From: Aselliscus stoliczkanus
Taxonomy: Eukaryota > Chordata > Mammalia > Chiroptera > Hipposideridae
Direction: 5' to 3'
Length of the DNA stretch: 64,000 bases
Assembly: GCA_033961575.1 (NCBI GenBank)
Contig: CM066732.1
Coordinates: 83,817,687 to 83,881,686 of the forward strand
This document shows positions 11,920 to 23,030 of the stretch, piece by piece. The notes beneath the pieces were generated by a model that ran no database searches, was not told where the DNA came from, and saw nothing but the letters and a program-made list of their open reading frames with translations. Made by a program: the position numbers and the translations under genes. Numbering within the stretch: position 1 is the stretch's first letter; each line of letters begins with the position of its first letter.

Positions 11920-11998
11920 GTTTTTTTTTTGAGGGCAGTGTCACTGGTCCTCATATGTGGGATCTGAACCAGAGCCGCTGGCATCCCAAGCCAACTCA
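11920..11998 (-). mobile_element. tRNA-derived SINE, short form, truncated
   Basis: A poly-T start is followed by GAGGGCAGTGTCACTGG and CCTCATATGTGGGATC, then the tRNA-like part down to CCAAGCCAACTCA. On the minus strand this is the SINE lacking its first 20-30 nt. A second copy abuts it directly. Confidence 0.85.
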
Positions 11999-12112
11999 TT
12001 TTTTTTTTTTTTTTTTTTGAGGGCAGTGTCACTGGCCCTCATATGTGGGACCAAACCGGGGCCTCTGGCTTCCCAGGTCAGCGTTTAACCACCGCACCAC
12101 TCGGCCGGCCCT
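11999..12112 (-). mobile_element. tRNA-derived SINE, short form, full length
   Basis: About 20 T are followed by the complete antisense SINE, ending at GCACCACTCGGCCGGCCC. Box-like motifs are kept with minor changes. It lies head-to-tail with the truncated copy on its left, so the pair arose by insertion at or next to the first copy. Confidence 0.9.
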
Positions 12113-12386
12113 CCTCAGTCTTTCTTTAATGACAAGGATAAATTTTAAGAGTACAAGTCAGTTATTTTGGAAAAAGTCCCTCAATTTAGGTTTGCTTGAT
12201 TTTCTCATGATTAGATTCAGGATATGCATTTTTGGCAGAAATACCGCAGAGATGAAATTGTGTTATTTTCAGTGCATCACGTTAAGAGACACCAGAAAGT
12301 TTTGCTGGTCTGAATTTCAGACTCACTTTAATAATGGTAAGGCCTACCAGTTATTTAATTCTTAATCCATGTGTGTATCTGTGCTA

Positions 12387-12387
<1 letters not shown>

Positions 12388-12449
<62 letters not shown>
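12388..12449. repeat. (CT)n(AT)n compound microsatellite
   Basis: About 16 CT units (12388-12420) pass directly into about 14 AT units (12421-12449). It is uninterrupted. Confidence 0.97.
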
Positions 12450-12453
<4 letters not shown>

Positions 12454-13640
12454 CTAATTTAATTTATCATATTTGTTTTTACTACACCTGAACAGGAATT
12501 CAGACAACTGGTGTGATAAAGATTCAGAATTTGAATCCCTCATCTTTTAAACTCCAAATGCCATGCTTTTTCCACTTTATTGATAATAAAGGGAGTTATT
12601 AAGTTTTCATATTTAAAATTGACCAAGATAGCCTTAATGCTCCCCTCAGTTTGACTAAACTTCAGATAGGTTCTTCTTGATTCTGGGTCCTGAAATTAAG
12701 AGCATTTGTTTTAGAAAACTTGCAATTTTTCTGGGAACTTTTTCTCTGCCCCTTTGAGATGTACATCTTGTGCCACCTCTTGCCAGGCGTATCATCCAGG
12801 AATGTCTTTCTTAAGGGCCTGGGAGCCATCCCTTTGAACTGTCATCATCAAGCAAAATAGATGCCCATCTCACAGTCTCTGAGGACTGGTAGGCGCTTAC
12901 CTTCAATCAGTGCCAGTTAGCAAACACATTGACCAACCTCTCCACCAATGTCCTCAGTACTTTCCCACTAACTCACTCACCATAGCCCTTCAAAACTCTC
13001 ACCTTTTGTTTCAGTTGATTCTTTCTCCCCTATTGTAATAGTTTTGCATAAAGTCATACTGTCCAGTGCAATATTGCTTTTACAAGTTTACATAAAAAAT
13101 AATTTTAATTTATTAAAGTACCCCCCAACGATTATAAAGCAATTAAGCAGGACAAGTATAGTAGTTTTAGTTATTTTTAATGACTCCTGAATCACATGCT
13201 ATTGTATTTGAAAGCTCTCATTTTGACATAGCCATGGTCTTGTTGTAAACCGAAAATTATACCTTCCTGTTTTGTCACTGAAATAAACCCCTAAGATTGA
13301 CTGCTACCCATTTTCTAGGAATAGCTAGCCAGCTTTTCATATGAGCTAATGGAAGCTGCCAGGTTAACAGCACACAATAATTTCTTGCTTAATCCCTAAC
13401 ACACAGCTCTGCTTTGCTTAAGGAATTGGGTTGCTGTCCTTTTCAAAGAAGGAGTTCTATTAATGTTCTCATCACTTAAAATGTATTTCTACTCCTGCCT
13501 TGGAATGTAAGACCTTTGTTTGGAGGTACATATTAGAATGTTTTGGCTCTCCAGGAACTTTAGAGCAGATGTTGTGATTTAGATTTCTGTATCCTCGTTT
13601 TTGGGCTCTATGCATGGGGTTAGATAGAAGGAAAGGGTAT
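12450..13640. other. Unassigned; possible old LTR around 12660-13060
   Basis: A block with CTTTGAGATGTACATCTTG, GGAATGTCTTTCTTAAGG and CACTCACCATAGCCCTTC has the feel of an old mammalian LTR, but I cannot place it. The remainder appears unique. Confidence 0.35.
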
Positions 13641-13641
13641 T

Positions 13642-13643
<2 letters not shown>

Positions 13644-13689
<46 letters not shown>
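13644..13689. repeat. (TG)n microsatellite
   Basis: There are about 23 uninterrupted TG units. Confidence 0.97.
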
Positions 13690-13693
<4 letters not shown>

Positions 13694-14369
13694 GACAGTG
13701 ATTTCATTATCCCAGTAGGAAATACCAGCTGAATATATTTAATACTAATCCTGAGATGCCAACTCCATAATTGCCCTGTCTTGTGTTTGGCTTTTTTGTT
13801 TTGCTTCCATGTATCCCATTTCCACAGTTACTGTTTTGTAAATGAAATAGCTTTTTTTTTTTTTATCATTCTGAGAATATTTATACTTTCTCTAAAGTTT
13901 TTTCTACCCCTTACATTGGCTCTATTTTATCTAAGTTTCTTTATTTTGGTTGTGTCATACATTGTAGAGGCTTTATCCAACTAGCTGGTAAAGCCTGGCT
14001 CCCCATTCATATTTAAAAGAGAGGTACAAAAAAACTAATGGGAATTGTTTAGTATGTGTCCCTAGAACTTCCCATCAACTGGGCTTGCCCATTTCATCGG
14101 AGGACTTCTAAAGAGCATTATCTTCAATTTTATTTTATGAATGCAGGACCTTACAACTTCCTGCCTGTGGGTATACGCCTGGGGGCAGGACTCTGGGTAC
14201 GGAGGGTAAGACTGAGTATAGGGAGCTAGGAAGCTCAGGATTCAATATATAGATTGATTTGATCCCTGTTTTCAATTTTCATTTCACCCACCCTACAGTA
14301 GGTTTGATGCTGCTAAATCCACAGCTTCTCCGGTTCCATTTTTCCAGCATTCTCTCATTTTGTCTTGCC

Positions 14370-14372
<3 letters not shown>

Positions 14373-14440
<68 letters not shown>
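14373..14440. repeat. (GA)n microsatellite
   Basis: There are about 33 GA units with a single interruption (GAAAGA) at the right end. The all-purine tract creates a spurious Arg-Glu repeat frame. Confidence 0.97.
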
Positions 14441-14944
14441 CCTGGGAGCCTGGGAGTAAAAGGAGAACGGTCTAGTTATCTGTTATGCAAGAATTGGGAG
14501 GATAAAGAGGAGTCTCTAATGCTCCTTATACATACTTTTAGCCAGTTCTCTCTTCCCTAGTATCTCAATTTTGGAATTTTCTTGGAGTTCTGCAGCATAA
14601 GCTGGCCCACTCTTGTTGTTTTCCACTTATACAGACACCTTGTCTCTTCTTCTATACCTCTTTTTCCTTGTTCTATTTTCTAGAAATACTTTACATTCAT
14701 TTTAATGGATTTTTGAGAGTGTGCAGAAAGAAATGCAAGCATTCAGCCCACCATGTGTAACTGTTGGTGCTATTCATTTTTAAATTTAGATTTCTCTGCT
14801 TTAATGCCTATATCTTTATGGCATCTCTTTTCTAACTAGATTTAACCTCCTGGAAAGCAGGTATGCTGTTATAAATGCTTTTGAATATGGTATATATGTA
14901 TGTTATTTATGTATATGTGTATGGTATTTGTTGAGAGTTTTATA

Positions 14945-15215
14945 ATTATAGTATTGGCAGACATTCATAGAGCACACATATTTTCCAGGCACTGAGATAA
15001 ACACTTCATGTGGATTAATTCATTTATGCATCATAACACTCCTGTGTCATAGGCATTATTATTATACCTAACTTACAGATAAGGAAACTGAGATGCTCAA
15101 AGGTTAAATAAATTGCCCAAGATCACGCGGCTATTATGCTGTAGAGCTGTGACCCAGATGTAGACAGTTTGGCTTAAATCTGTGCCCTTACCTAGTGTAC
15201 CACATTGCCTCTCAG
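14945..15215 (-). repeat. MIR SINE
   Basis: Antisense MIR is recognisable by TTTTCCAGGCACTGAGATAA, CTTACAGATAAGGAAACTGA, AAATTGCCCAAGATCACGCG and the tRNA-like end with TACCACATTGCCT. It is close to full length. Confidence 0.85.
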
Positions 15216-15242
15216 TTATGTATGCATGTATGTATGTATGTA
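15216..15242. repeat. (ATGT)n short tandem repeat
   Basis: There are about six ATGT units with one GCATG variant. Confidence 0.85.
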
Positions 15243-15285
15243 AACTTCCATTTATCTTATGACTGTGCTATCTGCTATATATAGA

Positions 15286-15411
15286 GGGTGCCAAAAAAAA
15301 GTATACACACTTTAAGAAAGGAAAAAACTGTATTCAAATTCTAATACTCAATATATACTGGTAACAAAAGATGAATACAAATCATGTGTATACATTTTTT
15401 CATTACCCCCA
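15286..15411. mobile_element. Mariner/Tc1-like MITE (about 126 bp)
   Basis: The left end AGGGTGCC(A)n GTATACACAC is inverted at the right end as GTGTATACATTTTTTCATTA, giving imperfect inverted termini of about 25-28 bp. Flanks are TA-rich (tatata on both sides), compatible with a TA target duplication. The interior is about 70 bp with no coding capacity. Terminus style is Tc1/mariner. I do not recognise the exact family. Confidence 0.6.
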
Positions 15412-15417
15412 GTATAT

Positions 15418-15903
15418 ATCGTTGGGGAGGAAAGTTTTCCTTCTTCTCGTATAGACTCTGTGGCTGGTCTAATAATAAAATTGACATAAGACATACTAAC
15501 AGGAGAAAAACAAATTTTTAATTTTATACATACGGGAGCCCCATAAAAAATAAGAGACCCACGGGCAAGTCAGCAGTTGAGGCTAATGTGCCACCCTGAG
15601 CTAAGGAATGGGATAAGGACCTGAGGCTTCCAAAGCAAGGAGGGTATTCACAGGATAAGAAGAACAGATGTTTGGTAATTAGATGTTTGTCCTGCCATAT
15701 AGATAGGTCATTCAGATAAAAGTTATCACTAGTAATAATCTCTTTTGGAACCAGGCTCCTCTATCTAAACTGTTCTAGGGAGTTAAGGTAGAGGTAAACA
15801 TTTTTCTTGAGTATGCTGGGTTTCAGTTGCCTTCAGTTCAAAACAATCCACATGCCAAAGTGGCATATTTTGAGTAGGTTCATTCTGAACCCCTTCACTA
15901 TAT
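15418..15903 (-). mobile_element. Degraded ERV LTR, paralogue of the 62286-62828 LTR
   Basis: It shares with the intact LTR, in the same order and orientation, CTGGTCTAATAAT, a CAGTTGAGGCT block, GAGCTAA, an ATGTTTGG..ATGTTTG block, GTTAAGGTAGAGGTAA and a terminal GTGGCATATTTTG block. The left terminus (GTTGGGGAGGAAAG) and right terminus (CCCCTTCAC) approximate LTR ends and are flanked by tatata words. Minus strand is the likely sense, by analogy with ERVL-type LTRs. Confidence 0.6.
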
Positions 15904-16549
15904 ATATTTTTCCTTTTATTTGTATAGTTATTAAAGTAACAAGGAATAGTGTTTGCCTTAGAACAGATACTTATATCATTAGAGAACTGATGTCATTGAC
16001 ATTGAACTGCACCTTCTTCTTCCACCCTAGCAGCATGTTTTGTCCATAGAAAAATCTGAACGAACATTTATTATTTCACTTCATTCTGGTACCCATACGC
16101 AGGTAATTTTATTGGTAATTTGGACTTGATAAAAGTTCTTCAATCTGCAAATATCTTTGCATTTAGAATTTAAGCTGTTTTTACTGGAGGCGTAGAAGGG
16201 ATGGTTCTCATACTACCATTATTTATGCAGGAGTTTTTTTCCTTTTAGATTGAAATGAAGAATCTATTATACAGCCCAATTGTTCTATTCCTGAAACCAC
16301 TTTGCATTTAGATGTAGTCTATTTAGAGTCCACTGTACATGATTTAAGCCATTTAGGTTTAGATGGGCCTTGGACTGTATCTGATAGAGAAAAAAGACAA
16401 ATAAAACCACATCTTTAAAAGGGAGTGAGTTAAACTTCTGGATGTGCTATGCAAAAAAAAAAAAAAAATTGTTGTGGCTTTCTTTCCACAAAAGATAGAA
16501 CCCTAAGTGCTTGGTTTAAAAAAGTGTTCATGTACCCTCCTCTCGCCAC

Positions 16550-16550
<1 letters not shown>
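15904..16550. other. Unassigned sequence
   Basis: No gene or named repeat is visible. An A-run lies at about 16453-16469. Confidence 0.4.

Positions 16551-16598
<48 letters not shown>
16551..16598. repeat. (AC)n microsatellite
   Basis: There are about 23 uninterrupted AC units. Confidence 0.97.
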
Positions 16599-16602
<4 letters not shown>

Positions 16603-16987
16603 CTTTTCAGGTTTGAGGTCAGAGTCAAGGTTATTTTCTCAGCTTGTGGAATGATAACAATGGAGAATAAATTGTTTTTTATTATTGGGTCCTGTCATAT
16701 GTTCCTGATATTCTCCTTCCTTCACCTTGCTAGGAAAGAGCCACTGTTTTAAATAAGAAAGCAGTGAGATTCTTATCTGTACATTGACAAAAGACTCAAT
16801 TAGTATCAGATTTTTCAATGACTAATGATTTGTATTCACTTCAAAATAGCCTCAAGCCACAAACTTCCTTCACAAAGCACACCTGAGTACTTGCAGTAGG
16901 CAGGGACCCTGTCATTATTACTGACCTTTCTATAATTCTAAATAGAAATTGTACTTTATATTCTATTCCAAGCTCCTCTTCTAAAAA

Positions 16988-16991
16988 AGGA

Positions 16992-17083
<92 letters not shown>

Positions 17084-17086
17084 AAA
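16988..17086. repeat. (GAAA)n microsatellite
   Basis: This is a near-perfect run of about 24 GAAA units, the longest tandem repeat in the window by span. One strand is entirely purine. Confidence 0.98.
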
Positions 17087-17740
17087 TGTCTATAAATGAT
17101 TTGGCTCTATCTATGTACATTCTTATAAAAGAAGATGAGAAAAATTAGAACCAGTGACCTTCCGTGTAAAGTGTACAAACAGATTTAAAGTTTACTTTTT
17201 ATCTGGACTTGGAGGATAATGTTTGTGTATATGTGTTGCATGTGTGGTTTTTTTCACAGTTTGGTATAATTAGATGATATAAAGTAAACATGTTTTCAAT
17301 ATTGCATGAAAACAAATAAAACAGGTTTTCCTTAAATTCAGTAAGTGATTTCCAATATTTCATAGCAGCAAAATAAGTGGTCATAGTCATATTTAAATTT
17401 AGCTTCTGTTTTATTGTCTTTCTTGCTGTCTCTCAGCTATATATGAAACTGTTATCCCTTTCCTATTTTCTCAGTACATTGGTTTTATCTCCTCTATGTC
17501 CCTCTTGGTTCTTTTTTTATTCTAGTATATAATTAAATTTCATGAAATAAATATGGATTCATCCTGCTGAATGTTAATATGTTGAACTCTGCTATTAGCT
17601 TTGGCCATTTGGGGAATGTTGTAAAAGTCTTTTGGAATTTTCCCAGAGCTAATAGGATTCTGAAAAGAAAAATCCATCAATTTACTTCCCAACTTTGTTC
17701 ATTGTTGGTTTCTTGATGAAAGAATGTGACCTTTTCTTGA
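17087..17740. other. Unassigned AT-rich sequence
   Basis: I see no gene or clear repeat. Confidence 0.4.
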
Positions 17741-17860
17741 TGAACTGGCCATTGATCAGACTCAGAGTTGAGGGGCCTGACGGGAAGCTCAGGGGCCACA
17801 TCATAGACAGATGTGAAGTAAAAATCTAGTGTTTATTCTCAGAATCCATTGCACAACTTC
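17741..17860 (-). mobile_element. Possible LTR R-U5 fragment
   Basis: On the minus strand an AATAAACACTAG word is followed by a pyrimidine-rich block and GGCCCCTGAGCTTCCCGTCA, resembling an R-U5 end. No matching U3 or termini were found, so this is tentative. Confidence 0.3.
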
Positions 17861-18288
17861 ACTTTCTTATCCTTTCCTGTCATTAGAAAGGCCACTACGT
17901 CAACACATGTGAGATTTGGGGCCCTAGAAGATACTATACTTTTACTGCAGAAATGTCATTTACCTCATTTCCTTTCCCACTTAGGAAGTTTTCTCTTCCC
18001 TCTCAGTGATATTTGCATCTCAGTCTTTCTTTGTTGTAAGAGCCTCCCCAAACCCTTACATCACAGTATGTCTAAAAACATGAAAGTTATGATTTGACTT
18101 TCCCATTGCCTGTTTATCCATTGGATTAGTAATTTTCATTAACCTCGGGAATTTAAGGAGGTAAAGCTCCTGACTAAGAATAGATTTTTATCATGAAATC
18201 AAATTATCAGATGAAACCTTAATTAGGATTTGCACTGCTGATCAAAGGAACAGCCAAGGGATTATGTGGCAAAGAAGAAAACTCAGAG

Positions 18289-18303
18289 TCCCCCCCCCCC
18301 CCC
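18289..18303. repeat. Poly-C run
   Basis: About 14-15 consecutive C are followed by CGCCGC, a rare local GC-rich patch. Confidence 0.9.
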
Positions 18304-18539
18304 GCCGCTGCCAATAGATGGATTTTTTTTCTGTGATGCTTTTTGCGTACTAAAGCAAGTTTTTGGATATATAGCCCACTAATAAACAAGAAATGTGAAT
18401 CTGTTATTTTTAAGTGAGCCTACCAATTCATTATTTGAGAATTAATCTAAAGAAAAATATGAAAGTTATCCAAATAAAATAAATTCTCTAAGATCTATGA
18501 ACTTACTTAATTTTATCTGATAGCACCAACTCCTCCTTT

Positions 18540-18910
18540 ATTTCAACCTAAGAAATCATTTATTACAAACAGGGCTTATAAAGGATAAGACAAACAAGGG
18601 AAAGCTGATCAGACAAACTTGCAAAATCCAGCATGGACTAGGGCCCAATTAAGGGCAAATCTCTGTGTTAGTTTTTTCTAGGGTAAGTATAAAGGAAAAA
18701 AGTCTAAAGTTCGGTCTGAGATATCAGCTTTTGCTCTAAAATCAGTTGTGCCTGCCTGTGCAGCTTTGGCCAGCTAATGGGACCGAACATCTTCTAGTTA
18801 CAAACTCAGCCTCTCTAAGGGCCTTTGCCTGTGAGAGTCAGGTCTCTCATTGGACTCATTATCCTCCCACCCACAGTGAGTTTGGAATTAGCCCATAATC
18901 TCAAGCTAAG
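18540..18910 (-). mobile_element. Mammalian LTR fragment
   Basis: On the minus strand a TATA-like TTTATAAGCCCTG is followed by AATAAATGATTTC, with GC-richer U3-like sequence upstream containing CACCCACAGTGAG (plus sense). The layout fits an LTR with promoter and polyadenylation signal. Family is not assigned. Confidence 0.5.
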
Positions 18911-18949
18911 ATGGTCCCCCTGAAACTCATTTCACTTATTTAACTATTA

Positions 18950-19880
18950 TAATATTGGTTGATCACCTTTATGTGCCATCTGCTTTGAGAGGGTCTGGAA
19001 AAACAACAGTGTAAAACATATCATTTCTTCTTTTAAAGAGTTTACAGTTCACTGAGTGGATTGAAATTTAAACAATTTTAATAAAATATGGTAAGTGCTT
19101 TGTTGGAGGTAAATATGACAAAGGATGCAATAGGAATACAAAGGATACCAGAGCCAGTTTTGGGGGGAGGGGCCAGGAAAGACTTTCACTGGAGCATACA
19201 GGGTATGAATAAACTCTGAGGTGGGGAAGTCAGCTGTGAGGTTAGAAAGGCTGGCAGAGGCCAAACCAGGAAGGTCCTTACATTCCACACTAAAGAGGCC
19301 AGATTTCATCCTTAGAGCAACAGAGACTAAATCGCAGGTTTTAAAACACAGCCATGACGACTAGATAGGCATCCTAAAAATAACTCTTTTGAGTTTACTG
19401 TGGAGCATGGTAAGGAGATGACCAAGGCTGAAGGCAATCATCTAATCCAGAGGTATCAAAAGCCTGAGCAGAGGGGATGGTACAATTCAGGAGTTGTTTA
19501 GGAGAATTATAAGATTCAGTGATTGATTGGACAAGGGCAGGGGAAAGTTAATGAGATGCAGAAGTAAAGGATAACACTCAAGTTTCTTGACTGGGCAAAT
19601 GGGTAAATGGTGCTACATTATATGAAATAGAGATTACATGAAAAGTAGGTTTATGAAAGCAGTTTATGATAAATTCAACTTTGCATATACTTAGTGTGAG
19701 GTGCCTGCTGACATCCAAGTAGAGATGTCCATCATGCAGTGGTTACAGAAGTCTAGATCTCAGGTTGGAACTGTAGACATTTGGGGGTTATCAGCATAGA
19801 GATGGGGAGTACAGTCCTGAGGATTGAGAATACAGATAGGAGGAAACTGAAAGGATGTGCAGAGAAAGATGAGCGCATCT
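18950..19880 (-). repeat. LINE L2 fragment (antisense)
   Basis: Reversed L2 blocks occur in order: a TTATGTGCCATCTGC-type end, AAAGAGTTTACAGTTCACTG, GGGCCAGGAAAGACTTTCAC, CAGAGGGGATGG, CAAGTTTCTTGACTGGGCAA, GGTGCCTGCTGACATCCAAG and TTTGGGGGTTATCAGCATAG. This is one of the longest L2 copies here. Frames over it are decayed. Confidence 0.8.
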
Positions 19881-20289
19881 CAGGAAAACGAGCTGCATTT
19901 TCCTCCACACTCATTCTCTATGTGCCCCTGCTGTATGATTTGTTTCTGTCCTCATTCCTCCTTCCCATTCCAGTTCCCTGCTGAGATGAGAGCCCTGCTC
20001 TAAACCCTAAGATCACTTTGCTGGCACCAAGAAAAGTTTGTAAGGCCTTACTTAACAAGGCTGTTTTCAGAGAAGAATAGGCACTGTTCCTTTACCACCA
20101 GCTAGGAACTTCAGTCCTCCCACAATCCAGTCATTTTATCTTGGGATGAAGCAACTTCCAAGCTCTTTCCCAAATCTCCTAGTGTTTGGTCCCTTCCATG
20201 TACCAGATAAGACTCATTGGATATGAGTACCAGTCCAGATTAAAGGCTGCCATGTTTTCTTGGTCTACTGGACACCTCCTTTTTGTATT

Positions 20290-20475
20290 CAACTTATTTG
20301 AATTTTGGAGTTAGACAAATTCAGTTCAAAATCTTACCACTTAATAACTTTGTGATGTTTAACAAGTTGACTTTTCTGAACTTCATTTTCTGTATCTGTA
20401 AACGGATTAATAATTCCTACCTACCAGGGCTATTTTGAGACCTGAATGAGAACATGCACATAAGTTCCTGGCACT
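20290..20475 (+). repeat. MIR SINE
   Basis: Sense MIR is seen: TTTGGAGTTAGACAAATTCA, a TGTGATGTTTAACAAGTTGA block, CATTTTCTGTATCTGTAAAC and TTCCTGGCACTTCTC. Confidence 0.8.
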
Positions 20476-20529
20476 TCTCTGTGAATTACTACATTTTACT
20501 TCTTTCTATGTTTCCCAGCTTGATGGGAA

Positions 20530-20790
20530 GTAATACGAGAGCAGTATGACACAGTGGAAATAACATCTGCATGTAGTAAATGCTTATATTTTTAGAGTCC
20601 TAAAATGGGTTTCAAATTACTTTACTTCTGTGTAAGTGATTTTATGTATGCCAGTTCTCTTTTGGAGCTTCAGTTTTCTCATTTGTAAAATGAGGATAAT
20701 AATACCTGTTATTTACTTGACAGTTGTCATGAACCTCAAAGATAATGTATGTAACAGCACTTTGAAAATTAGAAAGTTATCTTAAGCACT
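20530..20790 (+). repeat. MIR SINE
   Basis: A second sense MIR starts with GCAGTATGACACAGTGGAAA and contains CAGTTTTCTCATTTGTAAAA and TGAGGATAATAATACCTG. It lies about 60 bp downstream of the first. The two sit in tandem but are independently diverged. Confidence 0.85.
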
Positions 20791-20984
20791 ATGTTTTACT
20801 AGGAGATATTAACAAACTTTTCTTTTTGATATCGGTATGTGGACACATTAGACATTCCAAACTTGTGACCAGAAAGTATTACTTTATTGCTATTTAATTA
20901 TTTGAATTGCCTACAAAATGTCTCGCTTAAGAGACTCAGAAGATTAAATGTTTTTATTGCTATGGGTCTTGATTAGTCTACAAA

Positions 20985-21890
20985 CCTTTACTGAGCACTT
21001 ACTCAGAGCAAAGTACTGTGTTTGACCCTAAGACTACAAGAAGGGAATATCTAATCATTGACTTCAAGAAGTTTGAATCCTAAAATGAAGATAGTGAAAT
21101 AAATCATTACTATACCAACTGATAAGGTTTGTAGATTTAGTAGATACGTACCCAGTCAAGGCTGAGGCGATCAGGGAAATTGTCTTAGAGGAGGTGATGA
21201 TGGCATGTTGGGTTTTGAAGGATGATTTGGAGAATTTAGCCAGGAGACCGCTCATTCGTAGAGCTTCTTGAGGATATGCCAGGCAGAAGGAGCAGCAACA
21301 ACAAAGACCAAGGCATTGACACAATTGAGAAATCAACAGGATTTTGATATAATTGGTTTGCATTTGTTTGTGGATGAAGAATGGTGGGGGAGGGAAGCAA
21401 GAGTAGGTCCAGAGACTGAAAAATAGGTAGGAAATAGCCATACAAGGAAAACATGCCATTGAAATAAATTGAGTACTGGGCTTCAGATGATGAGAATAAA
21501 ATTTTCCTTGGATATTCTTTGGAGTAGAGCAATACTGGGGGCAGGGAAAACAGTGAGGGAGGGGTAATTATTGCAATGACCCAGGTGAGAAGTAATAAAG
21601 CCCTAATCTGAAGTAATGACAGTGGAAAAGGAGAAGGCTGTACAGACAGCCAAGCTTTACTAGAGAAGACTTGATCACCGAATGGACATGGCAAGTGAGG
21701 GGAAGAAGAAAATTAAGATTATATTATTCTGACTGTACAAAAGGAGGGTGTTAAGCTATTCAAAAAGCTAGAGGATTACCAAAAAAAAAAAAATTGCAAT
21801 ACTACTGGTCAGGAGAAAAGATGAAGGGAAGAGCATGGAATATATTTAGTTTCACACATCCAGAGTTGGTAGGCCAGAGGATAATCTTCA
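20985..21890 (-). repeat. LINE L2 fragment (antisense)
   Basis: It begins with TTTACTGAGCACTTACTCAG, then shows AGGAGGTGATGATGGCATGT, GCCAGGCAGAAGGAGCAGCA, AATTATTGCAATGACCCAGG and later reversed L2 coding blocks. Two overlapping minus-strand frames of 131 and 152 codons (21064-21694) lie wholly inside it and are L2 relics, not genes. Confidence 0.75.
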
Positions 21891-21970
21891 TCATAGCAAC
21901 TCCAAAGGTAGGAGGCTTACCTTTCCCTCAGGTACACTATCACCCCTTCTCTCCCTCATCTCTGAACTCC

Positions 21971-22278
21971 TAACTGTTGCGGGATACTCAGACAGACAGA
22001 CAGGACACCAAGCTCGGAGAGGGAAGCAGCGTTTATTGATGCCTGCACTGGCTCAGTGGATTCATATCCAGAGGCTGAGCCCGATCTGGACAGGACTCAG
22101 AGCTTATACCCTGAGGTTTCCGGGTTAGCAGCTAGGATTCTGTTATTAGGGCATGTGGCATCGTGTTAGTTTCTGACTGGTTCTTAGGTGAGGTAGGAAT
22201 TAGGAAATGTTAAACGCGGAAGTCTTGGTGGCCATGGGGTCTGGGAAAGCCTTTGTCTAGGACTCCCTGCCACATAAC
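21971..22278 (-). mobile_element. Intact solo LTR, 300 bp, with 4-bp TAAC duplication
   Basis: The LTR occupies 21975-22274. On the minus strand it starts TGTGGCAGGGAGTCC and ends ATCCCGCAACA, so it has TG...CA termini, and TAAC flanks it at 21971-21974 and 22275-22278. It keeps a TATA-like TATAAGC and a CAATAAACGCTGC polyadenylation signal, followed by a GACAG-rich U5 end. The 4-bp duplication is usual for class I (gamma-like) retroviruses. No internal genes remain, so it is a recombination product. Confidence 0.85.
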
Positions 22279-22624
22279 CACCTCTTTGATTAGCTATAGA
22301 AAATCTGAAATTCCTTTTAAATATACTTATAAAAAACCCAGAAAATTTCCCTGAAGGTATATTGACTCAAGTTAATTGTTTGGTGTTTTAAGTTCTAGTA
22401 AAGGGAAGAAACTCAAGACTCAAAACAAAATGCATGACAATTCTTAACCATAGAATCACTGAAAACTGATTAATCCTAACCCCATTAGGATTAAGTTTCC
22501 GTCCTTCTTTTATAATCTTTCAGACATCGGCCATGCATTTTTTCATGTTGTTGTTCTTATCTTAGAAGTCTTAATATGGTCTACTAAAGCCTCTTAATAC
22601 TATCCTAATCTGAAATCACTGAAT
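22279..22624. other. Unassigned sequence
   Basis: No gene or named repeat is seen. Confidence 0.4.
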
Positions 22625-22870
22625 CACCATGATCATCATTATCACTTATCTATCATTTACTATGTACCAGATTTAGATGTTTTAAATTTGTAAATTCATT
22701 TGATGATCACAGTCTATGACAAATAATAATTAGAACTATATTTTATAAATAATGTAACCAAGGCATGAGAAGTTAAATAACTTTCCCAGCATCATACAGA
22801 GATTAAACAGAAGAGCCAGGTTTGAAATCCAGGTACTTTGGGACAGAAGACATACATTTAACCACCCCAC
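22625..22870 (-). repeat. MIR SINE
   Basis: Antisense MIR is recognised from TTACTATGTACCAGATTTAG, a degraded core, AATAACTTTCCCAGCATCAT and GAGCCAGGTTTGAAATCCAG up to ATTTAACCACC. Confidence 0.85.
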
Positions 22871-22974
22871 TTTGAAAGGTGTGAATAATAGGTTAAGGGA
22901 CTTTGTGACATTGGGTAAAACTGGCAACTTTGGGACATGACTCTTGCCTGCTATAGGGTCAGGATCCAAGATTC

Positions 22975-22976
<2 letters not shown>

Positions 22977-23027
<51 letters not shown>
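22977..23027. repeat. (TA)n microsatellite
   Basis: There are about 25 uninterrupted TA units. Confidence 0.97.

Positions 23028-23030
<3 letters not shown>

Noticed and set aside
14259..14459. Frame with an (Arg-Glu)n repeat, and a (Thr-His)n frame at 16507-16752
   Set aside because: These are translations of (GA)n and (AC)n microsatellites and are not proteins.
16988..17086. Regular spaced repeats that could suggest a CRISPR array
   Set aside because: The unit is a 4-bp GAAA tandem with no spacers, in a mammalian genome.
21064..21694. Overlapping minus-strand frames of 131 and 152 codons
   Set aside because: They overlap each other in different frames within an L2 copy. No intact reverse-transcriptase motif was recognised, so they are decayed LINE sequence.
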